A stretch of 35,832 nucleotides of DNA from a bacterium (GTDB taxonomy: Bacteria; Joyebacterota; Joyebacteria; Joyebacterales; Joyebacteraceae). Made by a program: the position numbers and the translations under genes. The notes under the pieces were generated by a model that saw only the letters and a program-made list of their open reading frames with translations, searched no databases and had not been told where the DNA came from. How positions within the stretch are numbered: the first letter of the stretch is position 1; every line of letters starts with the position of its first letter. Shown one piece after another: positions 1-8,821 of the stretch. Location: positions 1-35,832 of the forward strand of contig JALGZD010000174.1 in the NCBI GenBank assembly GCA_025782395.1. Direction: 5' to 3'.

Positions 1-131
1 TCTGAAGCTCTCAGAGGCCAGGATCTTCTTCAACTGCCTATGGGTCCTGGGGCCGAAGCAGGCCAGCTTCCTCACCCGGCTCGGTGGGTCACGATGTACC
101 CATGCTTTGCCACCAACAGAAGTGAATCGTC

Positions 132-161
132 TTGACCCAGCCCGAATACAAGAGATAAACT
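132..161 (+). promoter_or_regulatory. possible sigma70-type promoter before holB cluster
   Basis: TTGACC at 132-137 and TAAACT at 156-161 are 18 bases apart. The -10 box is only a partial match. It would start transcription near 168, about 70 bases before holB. It overlaps an inverted repeat (152-174), so an operator is possible. Confidence 0.35.
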
Positions 162-174
162 TATAAGTTATCTC
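152..174. repeat. AT-rich inverted repeat over the -10 region
   Basis: The arms GAGATAA (152-158) and TTATCTC (168-174) are perfect complements around a centre that contains the palindrome CTTATAAG. It is the most AT-rich spot of a GC-rich neighbourhood and lies on the putative -10 box. It could be a repressor operator or just a melting-prone promoter core. Confidence 0.4.
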
Positions 175-235
175 ATGATGGGGAGTTTCGTCTCCGGGGC
201 GGACCGTTTCGTGGGCCTGTGACCGAGAGTGTCCA

Positions 236-1348
236 ATGGGTCTCGACAGGATAAGAGGGCAGGAGCAGGCGATCTCGCTTCTGAGATCCGCGTTCGATTC
301 CGGCCGCCTTGCTCACGCCTATCTCTTCAGGGGCCCCTACGGTGTCGGTAAGGAGACGGTGGCACTGGAGCTAGCCAAGGCGCTTCACTGCGAAGCGGAA
401 GGGTTTGAAAACTGCGGTGACTGCCCGGCGTGCAAGATGTCCGATGGACAGAGCCACCCCGACACACATTTGATCTTCCCGGTCCCCCGGACCATCAAGC
501 CGGCGGAGCGCGCCGAGCGGGTCTCCGAGTCCGTGAAGAACGGCTTCCGGGACGAGGACTTCGGGAGGAAGACAGCCATCATCTCGGTGGAGACGATCCT
601 GGCCGACGTTGTGGTCAAAGCGGGGAAGCGGCCATACATCGGTCCCTGGAAGGTATTCATCATCGCCGACGCGGACAGAATGACAACTGAGGCGGCGAAC
701 ACGCTTCTCAAGACTCTCGAGGAACCACCGGCTCAGACGGTCCTGATTCTCACATCGTCGCGATCGGGCGCACTTCCGGTGACCGTAGTGTCACGCTGTC
801 AGAAGATACCATTCTCGCGCCTCTCGAGAGCCGACGTGGAGACAGTTCTGACCGGTGATCCGCGACTGGGAATGGATGCGAGGAAGGCGCGCGCAGCATC
901 AGCGATAGCCCGGGGCAGTCCCGGGCTCGCGGTTCGCGCCAATCAAGGCGGGCTTGCGGCGGAGCTCAAGAAGGTCGCCGCCATTATGGATGGGAGCCGG
1001 ACCCGAGGGGTCCGGCCGCTCATCGAGGAAGCAAATCGTCTCGCATACAACCTGGGACGGGATGAGCAGCAGAAGGCCCTGGATCTGATGCTGTTGTGGC
1101 TTCGCGATGTTCTGGTGGTCTCCGAGTCCAAGGATGCGGCCGTTCCGGAGCTCCTGTACTCGTCCTACGCGAACCAGATCAGATCTCAGGCGGACATCAT
1201 GGAGCTTGAGGACCTGGAGGAGTTGATCACAAAGATCGACGAGGCGCGAAGGGCGATAGAGCGCTATTCCAGCCCGTCGATCGTCTTCACGTCAGTACTT
1301 CTGGACATGGCGGTCGTGCGAAAGAGGGCGGCGACAAGGGAGAGGTAA
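236..1348 (+). CDS. holB: DNA polymerase III delta' subunit
   Basis: This is the clamp-loader AAA+ subunit that helps load the beta sliding clamp during replication. The 370-aa protein has a P-loop (GPYGVGKE, about residues 33-40), a four-cysteine zinc module (C-x7-C-x2-C-x2-C pattern around CGDCPAC, about residues 52-66), a Walker B-like region followed by LLKTLEEPP, and a sensor-1 segment with VVSRCQ, as in DnaX/HolB proteins. The last P-loop position is Glu instead of Thr/Ser, which suits a delta' subunit that does not hydrolyse ATP. The start ATG has only a weak GAGAG upstream. It begins a tight cluster and ends 5 bases before the next gene; holB next to a PSP1 gene is also the Bacillus order. 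Confidence 0.9.
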   Translation: MGLDRIRGQEQAISLLRSAFDSGRLAHAYLFRGPYGVGKETVALELAKALHCEAEGFENCGDCPACKMSDGQSHPDTHLIFPVPRTIKPAERAERVSESVKNGFRDEDFGRKTAIISVETILADVVVKAGKRPYIGPWKVFIIADADRMTTEAANTLLKTLEEPPAQTVLILTSSRSGALPVTVVSRCQKIPFSRLSRADVETVLTGDPRLGMDARKARAASAIARGSPGLAVRANQGGLAAELKKVAAIMDGSRTRGVRPLIEEANRLAYNLGRDEQQKALDLMLLWLRDVLVVSESKDAAVPELLYSSYANQIRSQADIMELEDLEELITKIDEARRAIERYSSPSIVFTSVLLDMAVVRKRAATRER

Positions 1349-1353
1349 CCTCA

Positions 1354-2475
1354 GTGGAATCCAGTGACATTCTGCGCGGAACGCCTGACTCTTTTGAGAT
1401 AGAGTTCAAGGGAGGCCGATCAGCGCTCTACTCCAATCCCCGGAGCATACCACTGAAGGCGGGTGATCACGCGATCGTCGAGGTGGAGCGCGGGAAGGAT
1501 ATCGGCTTGGTCGTACGCGAAGGCGCAACTGCGAGCGCCAAGCTCCAGGGCAAGGGTGCGCAAGGGCTGATTCTCCGGCACGCGACCAGCGATGACAAGA
1601 ACCGTCTCAAGGAACTGGGCGACAAAGAGCTGGAAGCCCACCGCATCTGCCAGCAGTGCATAGGGAGACAGAATCTTCCTATGAAGCTCGTCGATGTCGA
1701 GTGGCAGTTCGACGGCAATAAGATCCGTTTCTACTTCACATCGGACAGGCGTGTCGATTTTCGGAAGCTCGTGCGCGATCTCGCCGGGATCTTCAAGACG
1801 AGAATCGAAATGCGTCAGATCGGCGTGCGAGACGAGGCGAGGCGGCTCGGAGGCTACGGCCGCTGTGGGCGCTACTACTGCTGCAGGGGTGTTATCGGTG
1901 ACTTCGACCCGGTGACACTGAAGATGGTCAAGGAGCAGCATCTGGCGCCCGGCTCGCCCAAGATATCGGGAGGCTGCGGCCGGCTCATGTGCTGTCTGAG
2001 ATACGAGCGTTCGTTCTACAGCGAGTCACTCAAGGAATTCCCGAAGGTTGGAACAAAGATAGATTTGGGCGACGGCACGAGGAAGGTGACGGGTGTGGAC
2101 ATCTTCCATCGTACGGTGACACTCGATGATGGCGAGCGCGAGACGATCAAGGTCGCGATCGAAGACTACAAGAAAGGTCGCCTGGCGTCCGAAGACGCGG
2201 AGAGCAACCCTAGGGACTCGGAATCGGTTTCCGAGGAAGCAATGCCGGGTCGCGGGGATGCCAAGTCGGATCGTAAGGACACCGGGTCGGTCCGCGAGGA
2301 CGCCAAGTCGGATCGTAAGGACACCGGGTCGGTCCGCGAGGACGCCAAGCCGGTTCGCGAGGACACCAAGCCGGTCCGCGAGGACACCAAGTCAAACCGC
2401 GAGGATTCCCCGAGACGGTCGCGTGGGCCCAGTCGCCGGAACAGGCGGCGCAAAAAGGAAAAAGATGTCACGTAA
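1354..2475 (+). CDS. ricT: PSP1/RicT (YaaT) family protein with repeat tail
   Basis: This 373-aa protein belongs to the PSP1 C-terminal domain family. In Bacillus the relative RicT (YaaT) works in the RicAFT complex that binds Fe-S clusters and assists RNase Y-dependent mRNA processing; that role is transferred, not shown here. The conserved core spans about residues 1-260 and carries Cys pairs in ICQQC, GRCGRYYCC and GGCGRLMCC, plausible Fe-S ligands. It starts with GTG. The tail from about residue 275 is a hydrophilic, charged run built of seven-residue units (AKSDRKD, TGSVRED and variants), then an Arg/Lys-rich end. The tail is probably disordered and is absent from typical PSP1 proteins. 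The last 11 bases overlap metG, suggesting translational coupling. Confidence 0.85.
   Translation: MESSDILRGTPDSFEIEFKGGRSALYSNPRSIPLKAGDHAIVEVERGKDIGLVVREGATASAKLQGKGAQGLILRHATSDDKNRLKELGDKELEAHRICQQCIGRQNLPMKLVDVEWQFDGNKIRFYFTSDRRVDFRKLVRDLAGIFKTRIEMRQIGVRDEARRLGGYGRCGRYYCCRGVIGDFDPVTLKMVKEQHLAPGSPKISGGCGRLMCCLRYERSFYSESLKEFPKVGTKIDLGDGTRKVTGVDIFHRTVTLDDGERETIKVAIEDYKKGRLASEDAESNPRDSESVSEEAMPGRGDAKSDRKDTGSVREDAKSDRKDTGSVREDAKPVREDTKPVREDTKSNREDSPRRSRGPSRRNRRRKKEKDVT
2260..2406 (+). repeat. 21-nt tandem repeats in the ricT tail
   Basis: Seven 21-base units run without gaps. The first four form two perfect 42-base copies (2260-2301 and 2302-2343); three diverging 21-base units follow (2344-2406). 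Each unit encodes seven residues, so unit gain or loss keeps the ricT frame. The repeat also keeps the metG frame open, which explains a long spurious N-terminal extension there. Confidence 0.95.
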
Positions 2476-4402
2476 GTACTACATCACAACAGCAATAGAC
2501 TATGTGAACAGCCCTCCGCACATCGGCACCGCATACGAGAAAGTATCAGCCGATGTCTTTGCGCGTTTCCATCGCCTCCTGGGTGACGATGTCTACTTTC
2601 AGATGGGGAATGACGAGCACAGTCTCAACGTGGAGCGTGCGGCGAGAGTGAAGGGTATGGACCCGGTCACCTACTGCGACCAGATGGAGGAGATCTTCAG
2701 AGACATCTGGGGCCGGCTTGAAATATCCTTCGATCGGTTTGTCCGCACGACCAGCCGGGAACACGAGCGGCGCTTGAGCCTACTCTTCGAAGCGATCGGC
2801 GATGACATCTACCAGGGCCATTACGAAGGGTACTACTGCGAGTCGTGTGAGGCCTTTCTTCAGGAGAAGGACCTGGTCGATGGGTGCTGCGCCACCCACG
2901 GAACGCAACCGGCGTGGATCACTGAAGAGAACTACTTCTTCCGGCTCTCGAAGTACGCACAGCCGCTTCTGAAGTACATCGAGGAGCATCCCGAATTCAT
3001 TCAGCCTGAGACCAGGCGCAACGAGATCATCCAGCTGATCAAGGGAGGGCTCGACGACATCAGCGTGACGCGCGCCGGTTCCGAGTGGGGAGTTCCGCTG
3101 CCGGGAGACAAATCGCACGTCATCTACGTGTGGGTGGACGCGCTCACCAACTACGTGACCGGTGTCGGATACGGAGAGGACGAGGAGTTGTTCGCCAAGT
3201 GGTGGCCGGCCGACGTGCACATCATCGGCAAGGACATCACGAGATTCCACTGCGTCATCTGGCCTGCGATGCTCATGAGCGCCGGCATCGAGCTGCCGCG
3301 CACCGTGTTCGGCCATGGTTTCGTCTACTTCAAGGGGCAGAAGCTCTCGAAGAGTCGGAGTGTCACGATTGACCCGCTTGAGGCTGCAGACATGTTCGGC
3401 CCCTGCGCGCTCAGGTACTTCCTGATGCGCGAGGGAACCTATGGAAAGGACATTGATTTCACGTGGGAGCAGTTCCGATCCAGGTACGATTCGGAGCTCG
3501 CCAACGATTTCGGGAATCTCCTCTCTCGCTCCGCAGCGATGGTCCAGAAATTCCTGGGAGGAAAGATCGAGAACCTCGCTGCGACCACGCCGGACGGCAA
3601 CGGAGGAGCACTCGTCGAGCTGTCGCGATCCGTGGCATCTGATGTGGCGGCGGCAATGACCGGGTACGCGCCGCAGGTTGCCCTGTCCAGGATGTGGGAA
3701 CTCGTCCGGCGCGGGAATAGCTACATCGAGGAGGAGAAGCCGTGGGCTCTTGCCAAGGAGGGCTCATCGCGTCTCCCCCAGGTGCTCTTCGACGTGCTCG
3801 AGATCGTTCGCCAAGTGGCCGTGATGGCTTGGCCTGTGATGCCGGGGAAGTGCGAGGAGATACTCAACCAGCTTGGGCTCCCCTCGGTCACGGGGGATGG
3901 GGAGTTTTCTGAACTGCTTGTCTGGGGTGCGGGATGGCCGCGGGAAATCGAGGTTACGAAAGGGGAACCGGTCTTTCCCAAGTACACGGATGAAGATCTT
4001 GCGAAGCGATTCGATGTGCAGGTCGGAGCCGGCTCGGAGGGTGGCCCTGCTGCGGATAGGAAGAAGGACGAGAAACACATGGCGACATTCAGTGATTTTG
4101 AGAAGCTGGAATTCAAGCTCGCGAAAGTCCTCGAGGCGGAGCGGGTAGAGGAAACCGAGAAGCTTATCAAGATGAAGGTCGACCTGGGCGGCGGAGACGT
4201 CAGGCAGATGGTGGCCGGAATCGCGCTCGGGTACGCCCCTGAAGAACTCGTCGGCAAGACCATCGTCGTCGTCGCAAATCTGGAACCGGCTACGATCAGA
4301 GGCATAGAATCCCGGGTCATGCTTCTCGCAGCGACCGGCGACGACGCCATAGCTGTGGTTGTGCCAGACAAGGACATGCCGGTCGGAACGAAGGTGAGCT
4401 AG
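2465..4402 (+). CDS. metG: methionyl-tRNA synthetase
   Basis: Charges tRNA-Met with methionine in the cytoplasm. The 645-aa product starts MSRKYYITTAIDY, carries the class I signature as PHIGT and the KMSKS loop as KLSKS, a Cys pair (YCESC) in the connective region, the anticodon-binding helical domain, and a C-terminal EMAP-II/Trbp111-like tRNA-binding domain (about residues 540-645, beginning FSDFEKLEF) that usually dimerises the enzyme. I chose ATG 2465 because the class I fold begins there and AAAAGGAAAA precedes it; the frame is open for 113 more codons upstream only because of the ricT repeats. The start overlaps the ricT stop, and the tatD fusion begins two bases after the stop. Confidence 0.95.
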   Translation: MSRKYYITTAIDYVNSPPHIGTAYEKVSADVFARFHRLLGDDVYFQMGNDEHSLNVERAARVKGMDPVTYCDQMEEIFRDIWGRLEISFDRFVRTTSREHERRLSLLFEAIGDDIYQGHYEGYYCESCEAFLQEKDLVDGCCATHGTQPAWITEENYFFRLSKYAQPLLKYIEEHPEFIQPETRRNEIIQLIKGGLDDISVTRAGSEWGVPLPGDKSHVIYVWVDALTNYVTGVGYGEDEELFAKWWPADVHIIGKDITRFHCVIWPAMLMSAGIELPRTVFGHGFVYFKGQKLSKSRSVTIDPLEAADMFGPCALRYFLMREGTYGKDIDFTWEQFRSRYDSELANDFGNLLSRSAAMVQKFLGGKIENLAATTPDGNGGALVELSRSVASDVAAAMTGYAPQVALSRMWELVRRGNSYIEEEKPWALAKEGSSRLPQVLFDVLEIVRQVAVMAWPVMPGKCEEILNQLGLPSVTGDGEFSELLVWGAGWPREIEVTKGEPVFPKYTDEDLAKRFDVQVGAGSEGGPAADRKKDEKHMATFSDFEKLEFKLAKVLEAERVEETEKLIKMKVDLGGGDVRQMVAGIALGYAPEELVGKTIVVVANLEPATIRGIESRVMLLAATGDDAIAVVVPDKDMPVGTKVS

Positions 4403-4404
4403 CG

Positions 4405-5832
4405 GTGGCCGGCAAGGCAACCAGCCGACCTGGACACGTCCTCACAGACACCCACGTCCATCTCAACCTCAAGGATTTCAGCCGGGACCGTGATGAAGTC
4501 ATCGCGAGGGCGCTTGAGGCCGGCGTTGGGTTGATGATCAACGTTGGGTTCGACCTCGCCACGACCCGAGGGTCCATTGAGCTCGCCGAGCAGCACGATT
4601 TCATCTACGCGACAGCCGGTATCCATCCTCACGAAGCCTCCTCCTACAACCACGAGACGGAGAAGGAGCTCAGAGAGCTGGCCGCACACCCGCGCGTGGT
4701 TGCCATCGGTGAGATCGGTCTCGACTACTACAGGAACCTCTCACCGCGGGGTGACCAGCTGCGAGCGTTTCGAGCACAGATACGCCTGGCGCGCGAACTC
4801 GGGCTCCCGCTCGTCATCCACAACAGAGACGCGCTCGATGATGTCCTTGATGTTGTAGATGAGGAAGGAGCTGGCGGGGTCGGTGGTGTCATGCACTGCT
4901 TTCCCGGCGACGCCGACTATGCGCGGGAGGTTGTGGATCGCGGTTTTCACGTTGGGATAGGTGGGCCGATCACATACTCGCGCGAGGGCAGATTTGTGAG
5001 AGCCGTCAGAGCAATACCACTCAACAGGATTCTCCTCGAGACGGATTCACCGTGGCTGACTCCGGAGCCGTTCAAGGGGCAGGGAACGAAGCGGAACGAA
5101 CCGGCCTTTGTTTCGGAAGTGGCTGAGGCCGTGGCCATCGCGACCGGCATTGGCATTGAGGACATCGTGCGACAGACCACAGGGAACGCGATGCGGCTCT
5201 TCCGAATCCCGGAGAAGCCGGTGTCATCGATAGCCTATGAGATGTGGGGCAATCTCTATCTGAATATCACCAACAGGTGCACGAACGAGTGTCGGTTCTG
5301 CATCAGATACCAGACCGATATCCTGTGGGGATACAATCTACGTCTTGAGAGGGAGCCTTCGACGGAGGAGCTTCTGGAGGTGATCGGAGATCCGACCCGA
5401 TACCGCGAGGTGGTGTTCTGTGGATACGGGGAGCCGACGATAAGACTGGACGTCATCAAAGCGGTCGCGGCTCGCGTGCGCGAGCTCGGCGGGAAGGTGC
5501 GCATCGACACAAATGGGCACGGCAACCTCATATGGAACAGGAACATCGTTCCGGAGCTTGCCTTGGTCGCGGACTCCATCTCTGTCAGTCTCAACGCCGA
5601 GAGCGCTGCTGTCTATGAGAGTATCTGCCGACCGAAATTCGGAGCAGGCACGTACGAGCACGTTCGTTCTTTCATACGAGAGTGTGTGAAGACGGGGCTG
5701 GATGTCACGGTCAGCGTCGTCGATATCCCAGAGATTGACATCAAGTCGGCCAAGAGAGTTGCCGATGAGCTCGACGTCCCGTTTCGTGTCCGTGGCGGCG
5801 GTAGAAGACGGCCCGAGGACGGCGGAGACTGA
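4405..5832 (+). CDS. TatD-family hydrolase fused to a radical SAM domain
   Basis: This 475-aa protein joins two enzymes usually encoded separately. Residues 8 to about 265 are a TatD-type metal-dependent DNase/hydrolase: DTHVH (metal ligands), GEIGLDYY (Glu ligand), HNRDA and HCFPGD (His ligands), ETDSPWL (Asp ligand). From about residue 275 there is a short radical SAM domain with the cluster motif CTNECRFC, GYGEPT for SAM binding and an IDTNGHG segment. It resembles the TatD-linked radical SAM proteins that sit beside tatD in many genomes. The radical SAM substrate is unknown; a link with tRNA or DNA repair is only suggested by context. The start is GTG, two bases after metG. Both halves appear complete, and the fusion reads through without a stop. 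Confidence 0.88.
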   Translation: MAGKATSRPGHVLTDTHVHLNLKDFSRDRDEVIARALEAGVGLMINVGFDLATTRGSIELAEQHDFIYATAGIHPHEASSYNHETEKELRELAAHPRVVAIGEIGLDYYRNLSPRGDQLRAFRAQIRLARELGLPLVIHNRDALDDVLDVVDEEGAGGVGGVMHCFPGDADYAREVVDRGFHVGIGGPITYSREGRFVRAVRAIPLNRILLETDSPWLTPEPFKGQGTKRNEPAFVSEVAEAVAIATGIGIEDIVRQTTGNAMRLFRIPEKPVSSIAYEMWGNLYLNITNRCTNECRFCIRYQTDILWGYNLRLEREPSTEELLEVIGDPTRYREVVFCGYGEPTIRLDVIKAVAARVRELGGKVRIDTNGHGNLIWNRNIVPELALVADSISVSLNAESAAVYESICRPKFGAGTYEHVRSFIRECVKTGLDVTVSVVDIPEIDIKSAKRVADELDVPFRVRGGGRRRPEDGGD

Positions 5833-5838
5833 TCGCCC

Positions 5839-6702
5839 ATGGATCTCACATTACCGTCTGTCATGCTCTCCAAGTACGGGCTTGCGCCTTCGAAACAACG
5901 CGGGCAGAGCTTCCTGAGCGACTGGAATGTGACCCGGAAGATAGTTGACGAGATTGCGCCGGAACCGGATGATGTCGTTGTCGAAATCGGCCCGGGTTTC
6001 GGAGCACTGACATTTGAACTCGCTGAGAGAGCGCGTCACGTCATAGCGGTGGAACTCGATGGTGGAATAGTCCGCGCATTCAGGGAGGAGTACGGTGAAA
6101 ACCCGCGCATCACGCTTGTCGAAGGTGATATCCTCCGCTTGGATTTCGAGGAGATTCGGGGGATTCACAAGTGCGAGCGGCTGCTCGTCGCCGGGAACAT
6201 CCCGTATAGTATTACGAGTCCACTGATCCGGATGCTGACGGATGTAAAGGGTGTGGTCAAGCGAGCCGCGCTCATGGTGCAGTCGGAAGTAGGTGAACGG
6301 ATCGTGGCACGCCGGGGTGACAGGGAGTACTCGGGGCTGTCTGTGGTGGTTCAGTATCATGCACTGGCGCGACTTCTTTTCACCGTGAAGAGCACGTGCT
6401 TCTTCCCGAGACCGAAAGTCGACTCGAAGCTCGTGGAACTCAGTTTCGAACGGGCTCCAAGGAGAGACTCCAACGCCGAGCTCTTCGAAGCGGTCGTTCA
6501 AGCAGCGTTTGGAAAGCGGAGAAAAATGCTTCGCCGGTCCCTCGAGGATCTCATGGTTCGTTTCGATGTGACCAGTGAGGGTCTGGAAACGGCGGCAGGG
6601 ATAGACCTGACGCGCAGGGGCGAGACGCTCGACGTATCGGACTTTGAGTTTCTCGCGATAGCGCTGGAAGCATCGGGGACGAGTGCGGGTATAACCGAGT
6701 AA
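5839..6702 (+). CDS. ksgA: 16S rRNA adenine dimethyltransferase
   Basis: RsmA/KsgA dimethylates two adjacent adenines in the 3' terminal hairpin of 16S rRNA during small-subunit maturation. The 287-aa product has the family start (KYGLAPSKQRGQSFL), the SAM-binding loop VEIGPGFGALT (about residues 50-60), the acidic VELD, EGDIL, and the catalytic NIPYSI motif (about residue 118), followed by the usual helical C-terminal domain with FGKRRKMLRRSL. The length is typical. It starts six bases after the TatD-radical SAM gene and its stop codon overlaps the next start (TAATG), so it is cotranscribed with an envelope gene. Confidence 0.95.
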   Translation: MDLTLPSVMLSKYGLAPSKQRGQSFLSDWNVTRKIVDEIAPEPDDVVVEIGPGFGALTFELAERARHVIAVELDGGIVRAFREEYGENPRITLVEGDILRLDFEEIRGIHKCERLLVAGNIPYSITSPLIRMLTDVKGVVKRAALMVQSEVGERIVARRGDREYSGLSVVVQYHALARLLFTVKSTCFFPRPKVDSKLVELSFERAPRRDSNAELFEAVVQAAFGKRRKMLRRSLEDLMVRFDVTSEGLETAAGIDLTRRGETLDVSDFEFLAIALEASGTSAGITE

Positions 6703-8756
6703 TGAAAGGCCGGGTCGTGCGCAACCACCATCTCTCTCATCTTCCTCTGGTCATCCCGATGGTCCTTCTTGTTCTGCTGCTCTGTGTCGGTCACTCGTGG
6801 GCGGACGATGGTGATCCTCCTCCGGAGAGTGAACCGGAACAGGGAGAGGCGCCGGACGGAGGGCAGGTCCCGGAAGGGCCGCCGGAGGGCGAGGGTGTGG
6901 AAGAAGGCGATGAATCTGACGATGGCGCGGACGAGGGAGAAGAGGGCGATCTCCAGGGATTTGAGAATCGTGGCGTCGCCGAGCGTCGCCAACGTCTGGG
7001 ACTGGCCGCAGAGTTTCACCCCAGCTACAAGCTGACGTATGGGAGAGATCAGGACGTGAGCAAATGGGGTCACGATTTCGGTCTCTCCTATCAACTGTCC
7101 CCCAAGGTTGATTTCGTCGCATCGTCCAGCATAAACACACGGTCGAACGACATTCTCAACAGGGAAAACCGCCAGGAGATCTGGAGAACGAATCTCAATG
7201 TCGCCGTGACGGACGCCGTTATCATGGGGGTGAAGTTCAACCGCAGCACCCAGGTGGACGTTCGGAACGAGGGGGCACCGAACGAAGTGAGGAGTGAGCG
7301 AGAGAAAGAGACCATGGATCTCACGATGGGTTATGTGAAAGCGTTTCTGAATGGGGTCAAGACATCACTGAGCGCGAGCTCCGGCATGGAGAAGAACGAA
7401 TACTCCGACGTCAGAAGCCGGGGATCGGCTCAGACGATCGCCGCGAAATTCGACTACGATCCAATGGAGAATCTTACCAGCTCGTTCGGCTACTCCGGGG
7501 GCCACTCACTGCTGGATTCAAGGCAGGCTGAGGGTGTGGAGAACCAGAACGAATCGTTCGATCACGCGCTCAACGGCACCATGAAGTACGAATGGGATGT
7601 GAACTCGCTTGAGACAAGCGCGCGAAGATCGTTCTCGACCATGCAGTATCCTAAGGAGGGAGGGATCGAGGAGCGTGAGCGGGAGAGCGGAGCGTTCAGC
7701 GTGAGCGGCGCTTTTGCGCCCATGGAAGATCTCAAGATGGGGTTCGACTACAACTACTCTCGGAGCCAGGCCTACTATCACGTTGAGACGACAAAGGACA
7801 GCGATATCACTGGGCACTCGGTGAAAGGCAGCATCGAGTACACATTCAGCGGAGTGAGATTCACCACAAATCTCGGGTCCGAGCGAAAGGCCAACGAGTA
7901 CTTCAACTTTCAGACCGGCGACACGCACCACGACACTTTCTCCATGTCGCTCTCCCGCGACTTCGGGGACCGGTTCGACGTGGACCTGCGTGGGCGCATG
8001 AGCCTTCTGTCGCACCAGTACGAGGACACAGCGGCCAACGATCAGGACCGCGACCTCTTTGAGCAGGAAGTGACATTGAATCTGTCATACAAGCCGAGGA
8101 CCAGCATTACAGCGAGCCTGAATCTGAAGATCAAGGAGAACGATCTCATCTACATGAGGACGTCCAGGACGGGCGACAACAAGACCACCCAGACCTATTC
8201 GCTGCAGCCGACACTGCGAATACAGGTGAGTCCTGCAGTCACCCTCACACAGAAGTACACCCTGTCGGCCGACTACGCGTTCTACACGTTCGATCACACA
8301 TCGAACTTCCTGATCCGGGGACTGTCGATCTCCACAGACCTTGGCTGGAGCCCGATGGCCGGGCTCTCTCTCGATGCGACCCACAAGTACACAGGGCAGG
8401 ATGAAGGAAGCTATGTGGAGGATGAATTCGGTGTCGAGCGCTATGGGAGAAGCAGCGAGCGGGATGATCACAGGATCTCGCTCAAGGCGCGATACACGTT
8501 CTTTGATCTAATAGACATCGAAGCAAAGCAAGATCTCAGCGTCAGACGGAAGTGGACGATCCGTGACGGCGTGCGGCAGCTGTCGTGGGAGAAGCAGGAC
8601 ACCCGTTTTACGGGGAAGGCGAGCGTGGACTACAAGCTCGAAGACGATTCAACCCTCAGAATCTCCGTCGCTCGCACTCTGAGGGATGCAGCGAACATCA
8701 CCGAGCAGCAGGCGGATGTGTGGGATATTTCTGCGACGCTCGACAAGACTTTCTAA
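6702..8756 (+). CDS. outer-membrane beta-barrel protein with acidic linker
   Basis: I recognise no named family in this 684-aa protein. Residues 1-34 form a signal peptide (hydrophobic LVIPMVLLVLLLCVG, cleavage likely after SWA). Residues 35 to about 88 are a very acidic Pro/Gly/Glu/Asp-rich linker. The rest is a long series of alternating-residue beta strands rich in Tyr, Thr, Ser and charged turns, such as LTYGRD, GFSYSGG-like and FDYNYSRS segments, and the protein ends ISATLDKTF. The terminal Phe and strand pattern fit a BAM-assembled outer-membrane barrel of roughly 20 or more strands. It could be a porin or a surface scaffold; no substrate can be inferred. It follows ksgA with a one-base overlap. 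Confidence 0.75.
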   Translation: MKGRVVRNHHLSHLPLVIPMVLLVLLLCVGHSWADDGDPPPESEPEQGEAPDGGQVPEGPPEGEGVEEGDESDDGADEGEEGDLQGFENRGVAERRQRLGLAAEFHPSYKLTYGRDQDVSKWGHDFGLSYQLSPKVDFVASSSINTRSNDILNRENRQEIWRTNLNVAVTDAVIMGVKFNRSTQVDVRNEGAPNEVRSEREKETMDLTMGYVKAFLNGVKTSLSASSGMEKNEYSDVRSRGSAQTIAAKFDYDPMENLTSSFGYSGGHSLLDSRQAEGVENQNESFDHALNGTMKYEWDVNSLETSARRSFSTMQYPKEGGIEERERESGAFSVSGAFAPMEDLKMGFDYNYSRSQAYYHVETTKDSDITGHSVKGSIEYTFSGVRFTTNLGSERKANEYFNFQTGDTHHDTFSMSLSRDFGDRFDVDLRGRMSLLSHQYEDTAANDQDRDLFEQEVTLNLSYKPRTSITASLNLKIKENDLIYMRTSRTGDNKTTQTYSLQPTLRIQVSPAVTLTQKYTLSADYAFYTFDHTSNFLIRGLSISTDLGWSPMAGLSLDATHKYTGQDEGSYVEDEFGVERYGRSSERDDHRISLKARYTFFDLIDIEAKQDLSVRRKWTIRDGVRQLSWEKQDTRFTGKASVDYKLEDDSTLRISVARTLRDAANITEQQADVWDISATLDKTF

Positions 8757-8821
8757 ATCACGCGGACAGAACTTGACCTCTGATGATCGCGGGCGCGGGG
8801 GAACAACAGGGAGAGCGACAC

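Larger units (their letters stand above)
1..235. other. left-edge region without an assignable gene
   Basis: No gene can be assigned here. The + frames close at stops before base 165. One - frame is open across the whole stretch, but it runs on into holB on the opposite strand and I recognise no family in it. The stretch contains a possible promoter and an AT-rich inverted repeat, listed separately. Confidence 0.5.

Noticed and set aside
1-235. gene on the - strand running off the left edge
   Set aside because: The frame is open, but it continues antisense into holB, has no ribosome binding site and no recognisable domain; evidence is too thin.
2126-2464. N-terminal extension of metG in the same open frame
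   Set aside because: It is open only because the ricT repeat unit is a multiple of three bases; it codes Arg/Thr/Pro-rich sequence, while MetRS proteins begin at the 2465 ATG.
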